A DNA stretch of 64,000 nucleotides, taken from Blastococcus sp. PRF04-17. GTDB lineage: Bacteria; Actinomycetota; Actinomycetes; Mycobacteriales; Geodermatophilaceae. Location of the stretch: positions 2,914,001 to 2,978,000 of the forward strand of contig NZ_CP095412.1 of the NCBI RefSeq assembly GCF_023016265.1, in the 5' to 3' direction. Each line of letters begins with the position of its first letter. Within the stretch, counting starts at the first letter, position 1. The position numbers and the translations under genes were made by a program. Positions 55,270 through 64,000 of the stretch are shown in pieces. Under the pieces are notes generated by a model. That model was given only the letters and a program-made list of their open reading frames with translations. It was not told where the DNA came from and searched no databases.

Positions 55270-55983
55270 GTGGAGATCGTTGCTGCGGCGGCGGAGACGC
55301 TGCGGGTGCCGGCCGCCGTCGACCTGGCCGCCATCGTGGTCGGCGCCCTCACCGGCGGGCTGCTCGCGGCGCGGGAGGGCTTCGCCGTCTCCGGCGTCCT
55401 GCTGCTCGCGGTCAGCGGCGGCCTCGGCGGTGGGCTGATCCGCGACGTCCTGCTCGGCGACCTGCCGCCGGTGGCCCTCACCAACCGGCTCTACCTGCCG
55501 ACCGTCGCGATCGCCGCGGCCGTGACGTTCTTCTTCTCCGGCTGGCTGTCGCGGCTGACCGGTCTCCTCGTCGTGCTGGACGCCGTCACGCTCGGCTTCT
55601 TCACCGTCATCGGCGCCCAGAAGGCGCAACTGGTCGGGCTGTCCAGCGCGGCGGTGGTCTTCGTCGGCACGGTCACGGCCGTGGGCGGCGCGGTGATCCG
55701 CGACATGCTGCTCGCCCAGCGCGCCGAGATCGTGCAGCCCGGGCCGTACAACGCCGTGGCGGCGCTGATCGGGGCCGCCGTCCTCACGGTGCTGGCCGGA
55801 CCGCTGGGCCTCGGCCCGCTGCCGGTGGCCGCCGTCGTCATCGTGCTGGTCGCGTCCCTGCGGGTGCTGTCGGTCTGGCGGGGGTGGGCGGCACCGGTGG
55901 CCGTCGACCTGCCCGGCCGGGCCCGCGAGCGGTTCGTGCGTCGCCGGAACCGGATCGTGCGCCGGCGGCGGCGTCGGGGCTAG
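55270..55983 (+). CDS. TRIC-family (UPF0126) membrane protein
   Basis: 237 aa with about seven hydrophobic helices in two repeats; each repeat bears the family glycine motif and a conserved R-D (GGLGGGLIRDVLLGDLPP and TAVGGAVIRDMLLAQRAE). Bacterial TRIC proteins are trimeric cation channels. The C-terminus is strongly basic (RRRNRIVRRRRRRG). GTG 55270. Its stop overlaps the end of the convergent phosphatase gene by 4 bp. Confidence 0.88.
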   Translation: MEIVAAAAETLRVPAAVDLAAIVVGALTGGLLAAREGFAVSGVLLLAVSGGLGGGLIRDVLLGDLPPVALTNRLYLPTVAIAAAVTFFFSGWLSRLTGLLVVLDAVTLGFFTVIGAQKAQLVGLSSAAVVFVGTVTAVGGAVIRDMLLAQRAEIVQPGPYNAVAALIGAAVLTVLAGPLGLGPLPVAAVVIVLVASLRVLSVWRGWAAPVAVDLPGRARERFVRRRNRIVRRRRRRG

Positions 55984-58721
55984 GTCTGGGGGCGCAGGCG
56001 GACGGCGAGCACGGCGACGTCGTCCTCCGCGTCGGGCAGGAACAGCCGCTCCAGCAGCACGTCGCACAGCTGGTCCAGGGGCAGGTGCGCGCACTCCCGC
56101 AGCACGGCCAGCAGCTGCTCGGTGCCCTCGTCGATGTCGCGGTCCCGGCGCTCGACGAGGCCGTCGGTGTAGAGCAGCACCGTGGCGCCGGCCGGGAGCA
56201 GCTCGAGCCGGTCCTCCCGCACCGAGTCGGGCGAGACGCCGAGCAGCAGGTCCGCGGGCTTCCCGTCGAGCAGCGAGACCTCCCCGTCGGCCTCGACGAG
56301 GACCGCCGGAGGATGGCCCGCGTTCGCCCAGCGCAGCAGCGTGGCACCGCCGGGCCCCCGTTCCAGCCGGGCGACCAGCGCGGTGGCCATGGTGTCCAGA
56401 GCCAGACCCTCGAGGGCGCGGTCGAGTTCGGTGAGCACCTCGGCCGGGGTGCCGCCGCTGGAGTAACTGATGCCGCGCAGCAGACCCCGCACCTGCCCCA
56501 TCGCCGCGGCCGCCCGGGTGTCGTGCCCCACGACGTCGCCGATGGCCAGCACCGTCGCTCCGCTGCGCTGCAGGAATGCGTCGTACCAGTCGCCCCCGAT
56601 CTCGGCCCCTTCCGCGGCCGGCACGTAGCGGACGACGATCTCGGCGTCGGCCGTCCGCGGAGGCTCGGTGAGCATGCTCCGCTGCAGGGCGTGGGCGAGC
56701 TCGCGCTGCTGCTCGAAGAGGCGGGCCTGGTCGAGCGCCGAGCCGGCGCGCCGGCCGATCTCGAGCGCCGTCTCGATCTCGCCGGGAGTGTGCGGCCCCC
56801 GGTCGGTTCCGTTGAGCAGGCAGAGGACGCCGAGTGTCTGGCCGCGGGCGGTCAGCGGGAGGGCGAGGACGGACGCGGGGTCCAGGGCCTCCAGCGCCTT
56901 GCGCGCCCCCTCGTCGGCGAGCGACTGGGCGATGCGGGCCGCGTCGAGGTGGGGGATGACCAGCGGCTGGCCGGTGCGGAAGACGACCCGCGGCGCGCCG
57001 TCGTCGGTCACGGACACGACCATCTGCCGCACGTACTCCTCGACCTGCGCTCGGCGGCGGGGGTCGCGGTGCGCGGAGGCGGCCTCGTGCAGCCGCCCCT
57101 GGTCGTCGGTCGTCACGATCCAGCACCAGTCGCCGAGCGGGGGCACGACCAGCGAGGCCAGCCGGTCGAGCTGCTGCGGAACGCTCAGCCCGCCGGCCAG
57201 CATGCGTCCGGCGTCGGCGAGCAGCTGCACCTGCCGATTGGCCTCGGCCATGGCGGTCACGGCGGCCACACGCTCGGCGTCGGCGTGCAGCCGCGAGATG
57301 CTCAGCGCGATCTGGGCGGTCAGACCGTCGAGGAGGGCGACGTCCTCCTCGCTGAACTCGTGATCCGTCGTCCAGACGGCGACGAAGCTGCCCAGCAGCC
57401 GGTCCTCGACCCGCAGCGGCAGCGAGGCCAGCGCGTGGATGCCGAGGATCTCGGTCACCTGCGCCATGGCCGGGAAGCGGGCGGCCGCCTCCTCCGCGCT
57501 CGGGAGCAGCACGCGCTCGCCGGTGCGAGCCGTGTACTGCGTCGGCAGCGCGTCGTCGGTCTCGATCTCGACGCCCTCGGTGGGGACCTCCTCGTTCGTC
57601 TCGGCCGCCACCGCGTCGGCGAGGCGGCGGCCGAGGTGCACCCGCAGCCTGCCGTCCTTCGAATCGAACACCGCGACACCGCCCGAGTCGGCGCCCAGCA
57701 CCTCCGCGCCGCGCAGGGTGATGTCGGCGAGCTCCTCGATGCGGGTCGCGTGCGCCGCGGCCGCCGCGACTTCGGCGATGGCCGCGGCCCGCTGCACGGC
57801 GAACAGCCGGGCCTCGGCGGCGACCCGCGCGTCGGTGACGTCGAGGACGGTGCCCATGATCCGCACCGGCTGCCCGTCGGAGTCCACCATCACCCGGCCC
57901 CGGGAGACCGTCCAGCGGACCTCGCCGTCCGAGGCACGGATCGTGCGCAGCTCGACGGTGTACTGGGGCGCGCGGGCGTCGATGGCCGCCTGCATGATCA
58001 CCTGGGCCGACTCGCGGTCGTCAGGATGCACGGCCTCCTCGAAGAGCCGCTCCAGCGGGATGGTGACGGTGCCCTCGCGCCCGAAGATCGCCGCGGTGCG
58101 CTGGTCCCAGTACATGACCCCGGCCACCAGGTCGGCCTCCCACGTGCCGACGCCGCTCGCCTCGAGGGCGACGTCCAGTCGGGCGAGGGAGGCGCCGATC
58201 GCCGTGCGGGCGGCCGCCAGCTCGAGCTCGGCGACCACCGACGCACCCATCTGGTCGAGCAGCTTCGCCTCGTCGTCGGACCACTCGCGCGGCTCCGGGT
58301 CGTAGACGGCCAGGACGCCGACCACGTGCCCCGAGTCGGCCACGATCGGCGCGCCGAGGTAGGAGGCGACCTGCCCGGAGGTGACCGCCGGCAGGTCGGC
58401 GACGCGCTCGTCGGCCCGGGCGTCGGCGACCGCGAGCGGCCGGGCCTGGCGCACGGTGATGGCGGAGAGGGCGCCGGTCAGCAGCGCCGGTCCGCCGATG
58501 ACGCCGGGCGGCAGGCCGAAGCCGCCGACCACGGTGTCCTGGTCGGTGAAGATGGTGACCTTCGCGTGGCCCACGCCGAGCAGCCGCGCGGCCAGGGCCG
58601 AGAGTCGGTCGAACGCCGCGGGGCCGGACACCTCGACGAACAACCGGCGGGCGGCCGCGATGCGGTGGGGGTCGCGCAACGGGTCGTCCGCGGGGGCACC
58701 GGACACGTCGTGCGTGGTCAC
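55980..58721 (-). CDS. Multi-sensor PP2C (SpoIIE-type) protein phosphatase
   Basis: 913 aa. It contains, in order, a GAF domain (about 20-175), a PAS/PAC domain (about 185-310: GVMYWDQRTAAIFG, WTVSRGRVMVDSDG), a second GAF (about 320-470), a third GAF (about 490-660) and a C-terminal SpoIIE phosphatase. The phosphatase has EIGGDWYDAF, IGDVVGHDTRAA, NAGHPPAVL and DAEDDVAVLAV with the metal-binding Asp residues. It probably dephosphorylates STAS anti-sigma antagonists in response to small ligands or redox/light. GTG 58721; upstream ATG near 58760 possible. Confidence 0.9.
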   Translation of the reverse strand: MTTHDVSGAPADDPLRDPHRIAAARRLFVEVSGPAAFDRLSALAARLLGVGHAKVTIFTDQDTVVGGFGLPPGVIGGPALLTGALSAITVRQARPLAVADARADERVADLPAVTSGQVASYLGAPIVADSGHVVGVLAVYDPEPREWSDDEAKLLDQMGASVVAELELAAARTAIGASLARLDVALEASGVGTWEADLVAGVMYWDQRTAAIFGREGTVTIPLERLFEEAVHPDDRESAQVIMQAAIDARAPQYTVELRTIRASDGEVRWTVSRGRVMVDSDGQPVRIMGTVLDVTDARVAAEARLFAVQRAAAIAEVAAAAAHATRIEELADITLRGAEVLGADSGGVAVFDSKDGRLRVHLGRRLADAVAAETNEEVPTEGVEIETDDALPTQYTARTGERVLLPSAEEAAARFPAMAQVTEILGIHALASLPLRVEDRLLGSFVAVWTTDHEFSEEDVALLDGLTAQIALSISRLHADAERVAAVTAMAEANRQVQLLADAGRMLAGGLSVPQQLDRLASLVVPPLGDWCWIVTTDDQGRLHEAASAHRDPRRRAQVEEYVRQMVVSVTDDGAPRVVFRTGQPLVIPHLDAARIAQSLADEGARKALEALDPASVLALPLTARGQTLGVLCLLNGTDRGPHTPGEIETALEIGRRAGSALDQARLFEQQRELAHALQRSMLTEPPRTADAEIVVRYVPAAEGAEIGGDWYDAFLQRSGATVLAIGDVVGHDTRAAAAMGQVRGLLRGISYSSGGTPAEVLTELDRALEGLALDTMATALVARLERGPGGATLLRWANAGHPPAVLVEADGEVSLLDGKPADLLLGVSPDSVREDRLELLPAGATVLLYTDGLVERRDRDIDEGTEQLLAVLRECAHLPLDQLCDVLLERLFLPDAEDDVAVLAVRLRPQT

Positions 58722-58902
58722 GCGCCCTCCTCCCCCTCGGCCGCGAGCGCGCCGTCCGGCGCTCATCCGCACCATGCTGTCACGGCGGTCCATGCCGGCC
58801 GGTCCTGCGCCACCAGGGGTACCGGTTCGTGCGTCTCCCTCTCCCGGGTGAGGAGGGAGGTCCCGGATCAAGGTGGGCACCGGGCGGTCCGATGGTTCCA
58901 CC

Positions 58903-59999
58903 ATGCTCGGCACGCGCACGGCCCGGTTGCCGGACTGCCGTCCGCTGCTGGCCGACCCCGACGATCTGACGCTGGCGTTCCAGCCGATCGTCGACCTCGC
59001 CGCCGCCACGGTGGCCGGGTACGAGGCGCTGGCCCGGTTCCCGGGTTCCGCCGGCCCCGACGTCTGGTTCGCCGCGGCCGCCGAGGCCGGGATCGCCGCC
59101 GAGCTCGAGGCGCTGGCCCTCCACAAGGCGCTCGCCGTCGTCCCGGCGCTGCCGCCCGACACCTTCCTGACGGTCAACGTCAGTCCGCACCTGCTCGGGT
59201 CGGCCCCCGTGCAGGACGCGCTGGCGACCCGTCCCGGCCTCCAGCGGGTCGTCGTGGAGCTCACCGAGCACACGCCCGTCCACGACCTGGCCGCGCTGCG
59301 GCGGCAGACCGACGAGCTGCGCGCCCGGGGCGCCCTGATCGCCCTGGACGACGCCGGCAGCGGCTACTCGGGCCTGCAGCAGCTCGCCGTCCTCCGCCCG
59401 CAGGTGGTCAAGCTCGACCGCGCCCTGGTCAGCGACGCGGACACCGACCCGGTGCGCGTGGCCCTGGCCGAGATGCTGGGCGAGTTCGCCGGCCGGATCG
59501 ACGCGTGGCTGCTCGCCGAGGGCATCGAGACCGCCGCCGAGCTCGCCGCCTTCGTGCAGCTCGGCGTCCCGCTGGCCCAGGGCTGGCTGCTCGGCCGGCC
59601 GGGGCCGGACTTCGCGCCGCTCGCGCCGGAGACGGCGGACGTCGTGCGGGCCCAGATCGCCCGCGCGCGCATGACCGACAGCGTGGCGCGGCTGCTCCGC
59701 CCCGTCCGGCAGGTCACGCTCGGCGAGGACACCCCCGGCGTCCCGCCGGCTGTCCTGCTCGGCGGCCAGGGCGAGCCGCTCGGGCTGCTGCTGGCCGACC
59801 CGCGGACGGCGGAGCACTACACCGCACCGGTCTCGTTGCGGGTGCACCCCACGACCGACATCGGGGAGGCGCTGCAGCGCGCGCTGACCCGCCCGCCGCC
59901 CAGCGCTTCGACCCCGTGCTGTGCACCGACCCCGTCGGCGACGTGCTCGGGCTCGTGCGCATCGAGGACCTCGCGTCCGCCGTCCGGAAGGACCGCTGA
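58903..59999 (+). CDS. EAL-domain protein, putative cyclic-di-GMP phosphodiesterase (one-base frame break)
   Basis: The EAL domain (about 20-260) has all key residues: YEALARF, NVSP, ELTEH, LDDAGSGYSGLQ, KLDRALV, AEGIET and QGWLLG. c-di-GMP hydrolysis is therefore likely. The C-terminal 100 residues form a CBS-like sensory module. Near 59899-59901 one missing C shifts the frame; repair gives TRPPAQRFDPVLCTDPVGDV and a natural end at 59999 (365 aa). Without repair the frame runs into the next gene. ATG 58903 chosen; GTG 58873 possible. Confidence 0.8.
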
Positions 60000-60066
60000 G
60001 CGACCCAGACCCCGGTCGTCCCCCCGGCGGCCGGTCGCGCCACCCCTCTTCCGACAAGGAGTCCAC

Positions 60067-60240
60067 ATGAAGACCTTCGCCTGCGGCGACGTCATCCCCG
60101 GCTGCGGCGCCCGCTTCACCGCCGCCGACGAGGACGGCATCTTCGCCCAGGTCGCCGGCCACGCCGCCGCCGACCACGGGGTCACCGACATCACCCCGGA
60201 GCTGGTCCAGGCCGTCCGCGACCGCATCGTCGCCGCCTGA
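60067..60240 (+). CDS. DUF1059-like small protein
   Basis: 57 aa: MKTFACGDVIPGCGARFTAA, then DEDGIFAQVAGHAAADHGVT and a terminal helix (ELVQAVRDRIVAA). The spacing of the two Cys and two His is the DUF1059 pattern of a predicted small metal-binding protein. An AAGGAG site lies 5 bases before ATG 60067. A GC-rich inverted repeat (GGAGTGGGAGGGCGCG / CGCGCCCCTCCCACTCC, about 60250-60290) after the stop is a likely terminator. Confidence 0.8.
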   Translation: MKTFACGDVIPGCGARFTAADEDGIFAQVAGHAAADHGVTDITPELVQAVRDRIVAA

Positions 60241-60249
60241 CGTTCCTTG

Positions 60250-60291
60250 CGGAGTGGGAGGGCGCGGAAAGCGCGCCCCTCCCACTCCGCT
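60250..60291. terminator. Hairpin between convergent genes
   Basis: GGAGTGGGAGGG...CGCG and CGCG...CCCTCCCACTCC form a long, almost perfect stem between the DUF1059 gene and the aldo/keto reductase gene, both ending here. No T-tract, so a GC-hairpin terminator. Confidence 0.6.
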
Positions 60292-61212
60292 CAGGAGCTC
60301 GCGTCGTCCAGGGCGTTGCGCTGCTCCTCGCTGAGCACCAGGTCCTGCATCGGCAGCAGGTCCGCCAGCTGTTCCACGTTCCGCCCGCTCGCGATCGGCG
60401 CCACGACGGTCGGCCGGTCGGCCAGCCAGCGCAGCGCGACCGCCGGCAGCGGCACCGCGTGCGCGTCGGCCACCTGACCCAGCGCCCGCAGCACCCGGTC
60501 ACCCCGCTCCCCCACGTACGCCGCCGCGCCCTTCGCCCGCGGGGAGTCGACCTGCTCCCCCGCCCGGTACTTGCCGGTCAGGAAGCCCTTGGCCAGCGCG
60601 AAGTAGGGCAGCACGCCGAGCTCCCGCTCGGCCGCGACGTCGCGCAGGGCGTCCTCGAAGACCGGCCGCTCCATCAGGTTGTAGTGCGTCTGCAGGGCGG
60701 CGTAGCGGCTGATCCCCAGCCTCGCCGAGGTGTCCAGCGCTTCGGTCAGCCGCTCCGCCGAGTAGTTCGACGCGGCCACGTACCGGACCTTGCCCGACCG
60801 CACCAGCCCGTCGAACGCGGTCAGCGTCTCCTCCAGCGGCGTCGTCTCGTCGTCGAAGTGCGCGTAGTACAGGTCGATGCGGTCGGTCCGCAGCCGCCGG
60901 AGCGACTGCTCGGCGGCCGCCCGGATCTCCCCGCGGACAGCGGGTGCTCCTTCTCCAGTGGCGACGCCTTGGTCGCGACGACGACCCGGTCGCGCAGGCC
61001 GCGCGCGGCCATCCAGGCGCCGAGGATCCGCTCGGACTCCCCCGGCCGTAGCTCTCGGCCGTGTCCACGAACGGCGACAGCGGGCCGGGGGTCGCGTCGA
61101 CGAAGCGGTCGAGCAGCGCGAAGGACGTCGGCTCGTCCGCCGTCCACCCGAAGACGTTGCCGCCGAGGCAGAGATCGCTGACGTCGAGATCGGTCCCGGG
61201 GAGCTGCGGCAT
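60291..61212 (-). CDS. Aldo/keto reductase (two one-base frame breaks)
   Basis: Three frame segments join to 307 aa if one base is added at the C5 run 61039-61043 and one at the C4 run 60929-60932. Joins read DTAESYGRGESERIL and HPLSAGEIRAAAEQ. Catalytic tetrad residues are visible: Asp in FVDTAESYG (with the Tyr), Lys in VVVATKASP and His in YYAHFDDETT. The C-terminal NADPH site has VAPIASGRNVEQLADLL. A cytosolic NADPH-dependent carbonyl reductase; substrate unknown. The breaks look like sequencing undercalls. Confidence 0.8.
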
Positions 61213-61474
61213 GCCCCCACGCTAGGCGCGACGTCGTCCCCACGTGCGTGGGACAGGTGTGACCGACGTGTCGTCCGCGGGCCCTCCGGGACCCCCTGGG
61301 TGGCCAGGTCCCGGGCGGGCATGGCACGGTGCCCGGGGTCCGGCCACTTTCCAGGGCCGGGTGAGCCCGGGCGGTTCGCGCCACGCGCGGACGCCCGGCG
61401 CCCCCGAACCGGGGGATGGAGCCGGCCGCGTGCCGAGCCCTGGCACCAGCCATCGCACACACGAGAGGAACCTC

Positions 61475-61759
61475 ATGAACAAGGCCGAACTGGTCTCCGC
61501 CATCGCCAAGCGCGCCGACGTCCCGGCCTCCACCGTGGACTCGGTCCTGGCCGGGCTCCAGGAGGAGCTCGTCGAGGCGATCACCCGCGGCGAGAAGGTC
61601 GCCGTCTCGGGCCTGCTGACCGTGGAGCGCACGCAGCGTTCGGCGCGCACCGGCCGCAACCCGCAGACCGGTGAGTCGATCGACATCCCCGCTGCCAACA
61701 CCGTCAAGGTGACCGCCGGCTCGAACCTGAAGAAGGCCGCCAGCAGCGTTCCGGTCTGA
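61475..61759 (+). CDS. hup: Histone-like DNA-binding protein HU
   Basis: 94 aa, the full bacterial HU fold without the long basic tail seen in mycobacterial HupB. MNKAELVSAIAKRADVPAST begins the dimerisation helices. The DNA-binding arm includes RTGRNPQTGESIDIPAANTV with the intercalating Pro. ATG 61475 with AGAGGAA upstream. A short GC hairpin follows the stop. A nucleoid-associated protein of the DNABII family. Confidence 0.93.
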   Translation: MNKAELVSAIAKRADVPASTVDSVLAGLQEELVEAITRGEKVAVSGLLTVERTQRSARTGRNPQTGESIDIPAANTVKVTAGSNLKKAASSVPV

Positions 61760-61846
61760 TCGACCGCGCCGTCGGGATCGGCGGTCCCCACGGGACCGCC
61801 GATCCCGGCGGTTTGCCACCCGGTGGACCGGAGCACGGAGGCCGAT

Positions 61847-63097
61847 GTGAGCACCGACCTGCAGATCACCACCGACCCGGCCGAGGTCGGCCTCGACGCC
61901 GGGCGGCTGGCGCGCCTGGACCGGCGGCTGGCCCGCTGGGTGGACGACGGCCAGCTGCCCGGGTTCCTCGTCACCGTCGCGCGGCACGGCGCGCTCGTGC
62001 ACGTCGGCCGCCAGGGGCTCCGGGACGTCGAGAACGGGCTGCCCGTGGAGGAGGACACCCGCTGGCGGATCTTCTCGATGACCAAGCCGATCACCTCGGT
62101 CGCGGCGATGATGCTCTACGAGGAGGGTGCCTTCGAGCTCTCCGACCCGATCTCGAAGTGGCTGCCCGAGTTCGCCGAGACCCGCGTCTACGTGGCCGGC
62201 TCGGCGATGAAGCCGGTGACCGCTCCGCAGGTCGAGCCCATCCGCGTGCGGCACCTGCTCACCCACACCTCCGGCCTGACCTACGGCTTCCACCACGCCC
62301 ACCCGGTCGACGCGATGTACCGGGCGATGGGGCACGAGTGGGGCACCCCGCCCGGTGCGGACTCCGCGGAGGTCTGCCGCCAGTGGGCCTCGGTGCCCCT
62401 GGTCTTCCAGCCCGGTAGCGAGTGGAACTACGGCGTGTCCACCGACGTCCTCGGCCGGCTGGTCGAGGTGTGGTCCGGGCTGCCGCTCGACGCCTTCTTC
62501 GAGCAGCGGATCTTCGGGCCCCTGGGCATGCGCAGCACCTCGTTCGGCCTGCGCCCGGACGACGACCCCGAGCCGCTGGCCAAGCTGTACGGCGCCACGC
62601 CGAGGCCCTCGGGTGCCACCGGGTTTGCGTTCCTCGAGGCCTTCGACGCCGCCGCGCACAGCAAGCCGGCGTTCCTCTCCGGCGGCGGCGGACTCGTCTC
62701 GACCGCCGGTGACTACCTGCGGTTCGCCGAGCTGCTGCGCCGGGGCGGCTCCTACGACGGCGGCCGGCTGCTGGGCTCGCGCACGATCGCGTTCATGACC
62801 CGCAACCACCTGCCGGGCAACGCCGACCTGGAGACGTTCGGCCGGCCGCTGTTCGCCGAGACGCCGCTGCGCGGGGTGGGCTTCGGGCTGGGCTTCTCGA
62901 TGGTGATCGACCCGACCCGGTACGGCGTGGTCTCCAGCGTCGGCGACTACAGCTGGGGCGGGGCGGCGTCGACGGCGTTCTACGTCGACCCGGTCGAGGA
63001 CCTCACCGTCAGCTTCTACACGCAGCTGCTGCCCTCGAGCACGCTGCCGATCCGCAACTACCTCCGGCAGCTGGTCAACCAGGCCCTGGTCGACTGA
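61847..63097 (+). CDS. Serine hydrolase, beta-lactamase/penicillin-binding-protein-like
   Basis: 416 aa. Catalytic SxxK is IFSMTKPITS (Ser77, Lys80) and the Tyr motif is WNYGVS (about 193). The C-terminal half includes GLGFSMVIDP and YSWGGAASTAFYVDP, the region of the third motif. This class C beta-lactamase-like fold covers esterases and D-amino peptidases. No signal peptide, so likely intracellular esterase. GTG 61847 has GGAGG 6 bases upstream and is favoured over GTG 61823. Confidence 0.85.
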   Translation: MSTDLQITTDPAEVGLDAGRLARLDRRLARWVDDGQLPGFLVTVARHGALVHVGRQGLRDVENGLPVEEDTRWRIFSMTKPITSVAAMMLYEEGAFELSDPISKWLPEFAETRVYVAGSAMKPVTAPQVEPIRVRHLLTHTSGLTYGFHHAHPVDAMYRAMGHEWGTPPGADSAEVCRQWASVPLVFQPGSEWNYGVSTDVLGRLVEVWSGLPLDAFFEQRIFGPLGMRSTSFGLRPDDDPEPLAKLYGATPRPSGATGFAFLEAFDAAAHSKPAFLSGGGGLVSTAGDYLRFAELLRRGGSYDGGRLLGSRTIAFMTRNHLPGNADLETFGRPLFAETPLRGVGFGLGFSMVIDPTRYGVVSSVGDYSWGGAASTAFYVDPVEDLTVSFYTQLLPSSTLPIRNYLRQLVNQALVD

Positions 63098-63131
63098 CGC
63101 GTCGCGCGATGATCAGGTGACCTGACCGTCG

Positions 63132-63169
63132 CGCGTCCTCCCTCACGGTGCACGGTGAGGGAGGACGCG
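63132..63169. terminator. 15-bp perfect GC hairpin, bidirectional terminator candidate
   Basis: CGCGTCCTCCCTCAC (63132-63146) and GTGAGGGAGGACGCG (63155-63169) with an 8-nt loop, between two convergent genes. It is flanked on both sides by a repeat of ATGATCAGGTGACCTGA (63109-63125 and 63172-63188). Confidence 0.7.
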
Positions 63170-63204
63170 GCATGATCAGGTGACCTGATCATCGCCCGGG
63201 CCGG

Positions 63205-63666
63205 CTACAGGTAGCGCCGGTAGACGACGGACGCGACCATCGCCGGCTTCGTGCCGCCCTCGATCTCCATGGTCACGCCGAGGGTCATCTGGACGCCGCC
63301 CTCGAACGGGGTCGCCGACTCCAGCGTCGCGCCGGCGCGCACGCGCGCACCCACGGGCACCGGCGACGGGAAGCGCACCTTCTCCGTGCCGTAGTTGACG
63401 CCCATGCGGAAGCCGGTGATCTCGACGATCTGCGGGACCAGCGCCGGCAGCAGCGACAGCGTCAGGTAACCGTGTGCGATCGGACCGCCGAACGGGCTCT
63501 CCTTCGCGGCGCGCTCGGGGTCGACGTGGATCCACTGGTGGTCGCCGGTCGCCTCGGCGAACCGGTTCACCTGTTCCTGGGTGATCTCGACCCAGTCGCT
63601 GTGGCCGAGGTGCTGCCCGACCAGACCGCGCACGCCCTCGACGCCCTCGACCGTGGTTGCCGCCAT
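63205..63666 (-). CDS. MaoC-like (R)-specific enoyl-CoA hydratase, paralogue of the gene at 3750
   Basis: 153 aa, ATG 63666 (MAATTVEGVEGVRGLVGQHL). It has FAEATGDHQWIHVDPER and SPFGGPIAHGYLTLSLLPAL with the catalytic Asp/His. It is about the same length as the 3750 protein and similar throughout. Divergent from folP2 by about 70 bp. A role in fatty-acyl-CoA hydration or PHA precursor supply is typical. Confidence 0.88.
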   Translation of the reverse strand: MAATTVEGVEGVRGLVGQHLGHSDWVEITQEQVNRFAEATGDHQWIHVDPERAAKESPFGGPIAHGYLTLSLLPALVPQIVEITGFRMGVNYGTEKVRFPSPVPVGARVRAGATLESATPFEGGVQMTLGVTMEIEGGTKPAMVASVVYRRYL

Positions 63667-63737
63667 CTCCGCCGCTCCATCCCTCTCGACTACGTTGGCG
63701 AACTCCACCACACCGGCGGCGTCGAGGAGGCCACGGG

Positions 63738-64000
63738 TTGCTCCGGATCGGTGCCCTGGACGTGCCAGACGGCGCGTTCGTCCTGATGGCGATCGTGAAC
63801 CGGACACCCGACTCGTTCTACGACCGCGGCGCCACCTACGCCATGGCCGCGGCCCTGGAGCGGGTCGACCGGGTGGTGGCCGAGGGGGCGGACATGGTGG
63901 ACGTCGGAGGTGTGAAGGCCGCCCCCGGCGAGGAGGTGGACGCCGCCGAGGAGATCCGCCGGACCGTCGACCTGGTCGCCGCGATCCGCGCCGCCCACCC
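63738..64000 (+). CDS. folP2: Dihydropteroate synthase homologue FolP2, N-terminal part (3' truncated by window edge)
   Basis: The visible 87 codons start with LRIGALDVPDGAFVLMAIVN, then RTPDSFYDRGATYAMAAALE and GADMVDVGGVKAAPGEEVD. This is the DHPS/TIM-barrel N-terminus with the pterin-binding MAIVNRTPDSF motif. The Asn-Arg-Thr and GGVKAAPG variants match the second DHPS-like gene (folP2) of mycobacteria. FolP2 is thought not to be the main folate enzyme. TTG 63738 is chosen because GAGGAGG lies 7 bases upstream; the rest of the gene is outside the window. Confidence 0.8.
   Translation, partial: MLRIGALDVPDGAFVLMAIVNRTPDSFYDRGATYAMAAALERVDRVVAEGADMVDVGGVKAAPGEEVDAAEEIRRTVDLVAAIRAAH

Noticed and set aside
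12676-61045. Programmed frameshifting at the C/G runs
   Set aside because: The breaks occur in unrelated genes and all need one added base; slippery heptamers were not evident. A technical cause is simpler.

Overview
The window is very GC-rich DNA with frequent GTG starts, 4-bp start/stop overlaps and dense packing. Its gene content (MenB, a mycobacterial-type HtdX/FabG4/FadA2/FadE5 locus, FolP2, DUF2510 and SHOCT proteins, SpoIIE-type phosphatases) points to a high-GC actinomycete. My guess is Geodermatophilaceae or a close relative, from general gene style and not from any search.

Left chromosomal arm (1-8972): two TetR regulators, a menaquinone-related group (menB and, further on, a geranylgeranyl-reductase-type flavoprotein), a NUDIX hydrolase, a MaoC-type hydratase, a LOG-family protein, an alpha/beta hydrolase and a DUF2510/PH/SHOCT membrane-associated protein.

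Central island (8961-37960, exactly 29,000 bp between repeat starts): a tyrosine-integrase element inserted in the anticodon arm of a tRNA-Ser(UGA) gene. The 3' half of that tRNA remains at 8910-8972 and the 5' half at 37961-37999, both on the minus strand. Joined through the shared 12-bp core they rebuild a complete tRNA-Ser with a perfect 7-bp acceptor stem. The insertion therefore destroyed the gene, and the island carries its own intact tRNA-Ser(UGA) at 16038-16127 with a different anticodon stem. The cargo is defence-like: a restriction-endonuclease-like protein, an XRE regulator, a two-gene operon with a double-HKD phospholipase-D-type protein, an XRE/ImmA-type metallopeptidase with an overlapping partner, and a DISARM-type cluster (drmC, drmB, drmA and a DrmE-like gene, with a divergent Zn-ribbon amino-methyltransferase). 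It also holds a STAS protein, several small unknown genes, a large serine-recombinase-like protein lacking an obvious catalytic serine, and the integrase next to the right end.

Right chromosomal arm (37961-64000): a CynX/NimT-type MFS exporter, a complete dipeptide/oligopeptide ABC transporter operon, HMG-CoA reductase, an acyl-CoA dehydrogenase, the htdX-fabG4-fadA2 / tetR-fadE5 fatty-acid locus, a TRIC channel, a multi-sensor PP2C phosphatase, an EAL protein, an aldo/keto reductase, HU, a serine hydrolase, a second MaoC protein and the start of folP2.

Two families of intergenic palindromes (REP-A and REP-B) are scattered through both chromosomal arms. I found none inside the island, which supports the island boundaries independently. 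Eleven genes or gene segments are broken by an apparent one-base loss, mostly in a run of C or G, and adding one base repairs the frame each time. I read these as base-calling or assembly undercalls, and the affected genes are annotated across the break.
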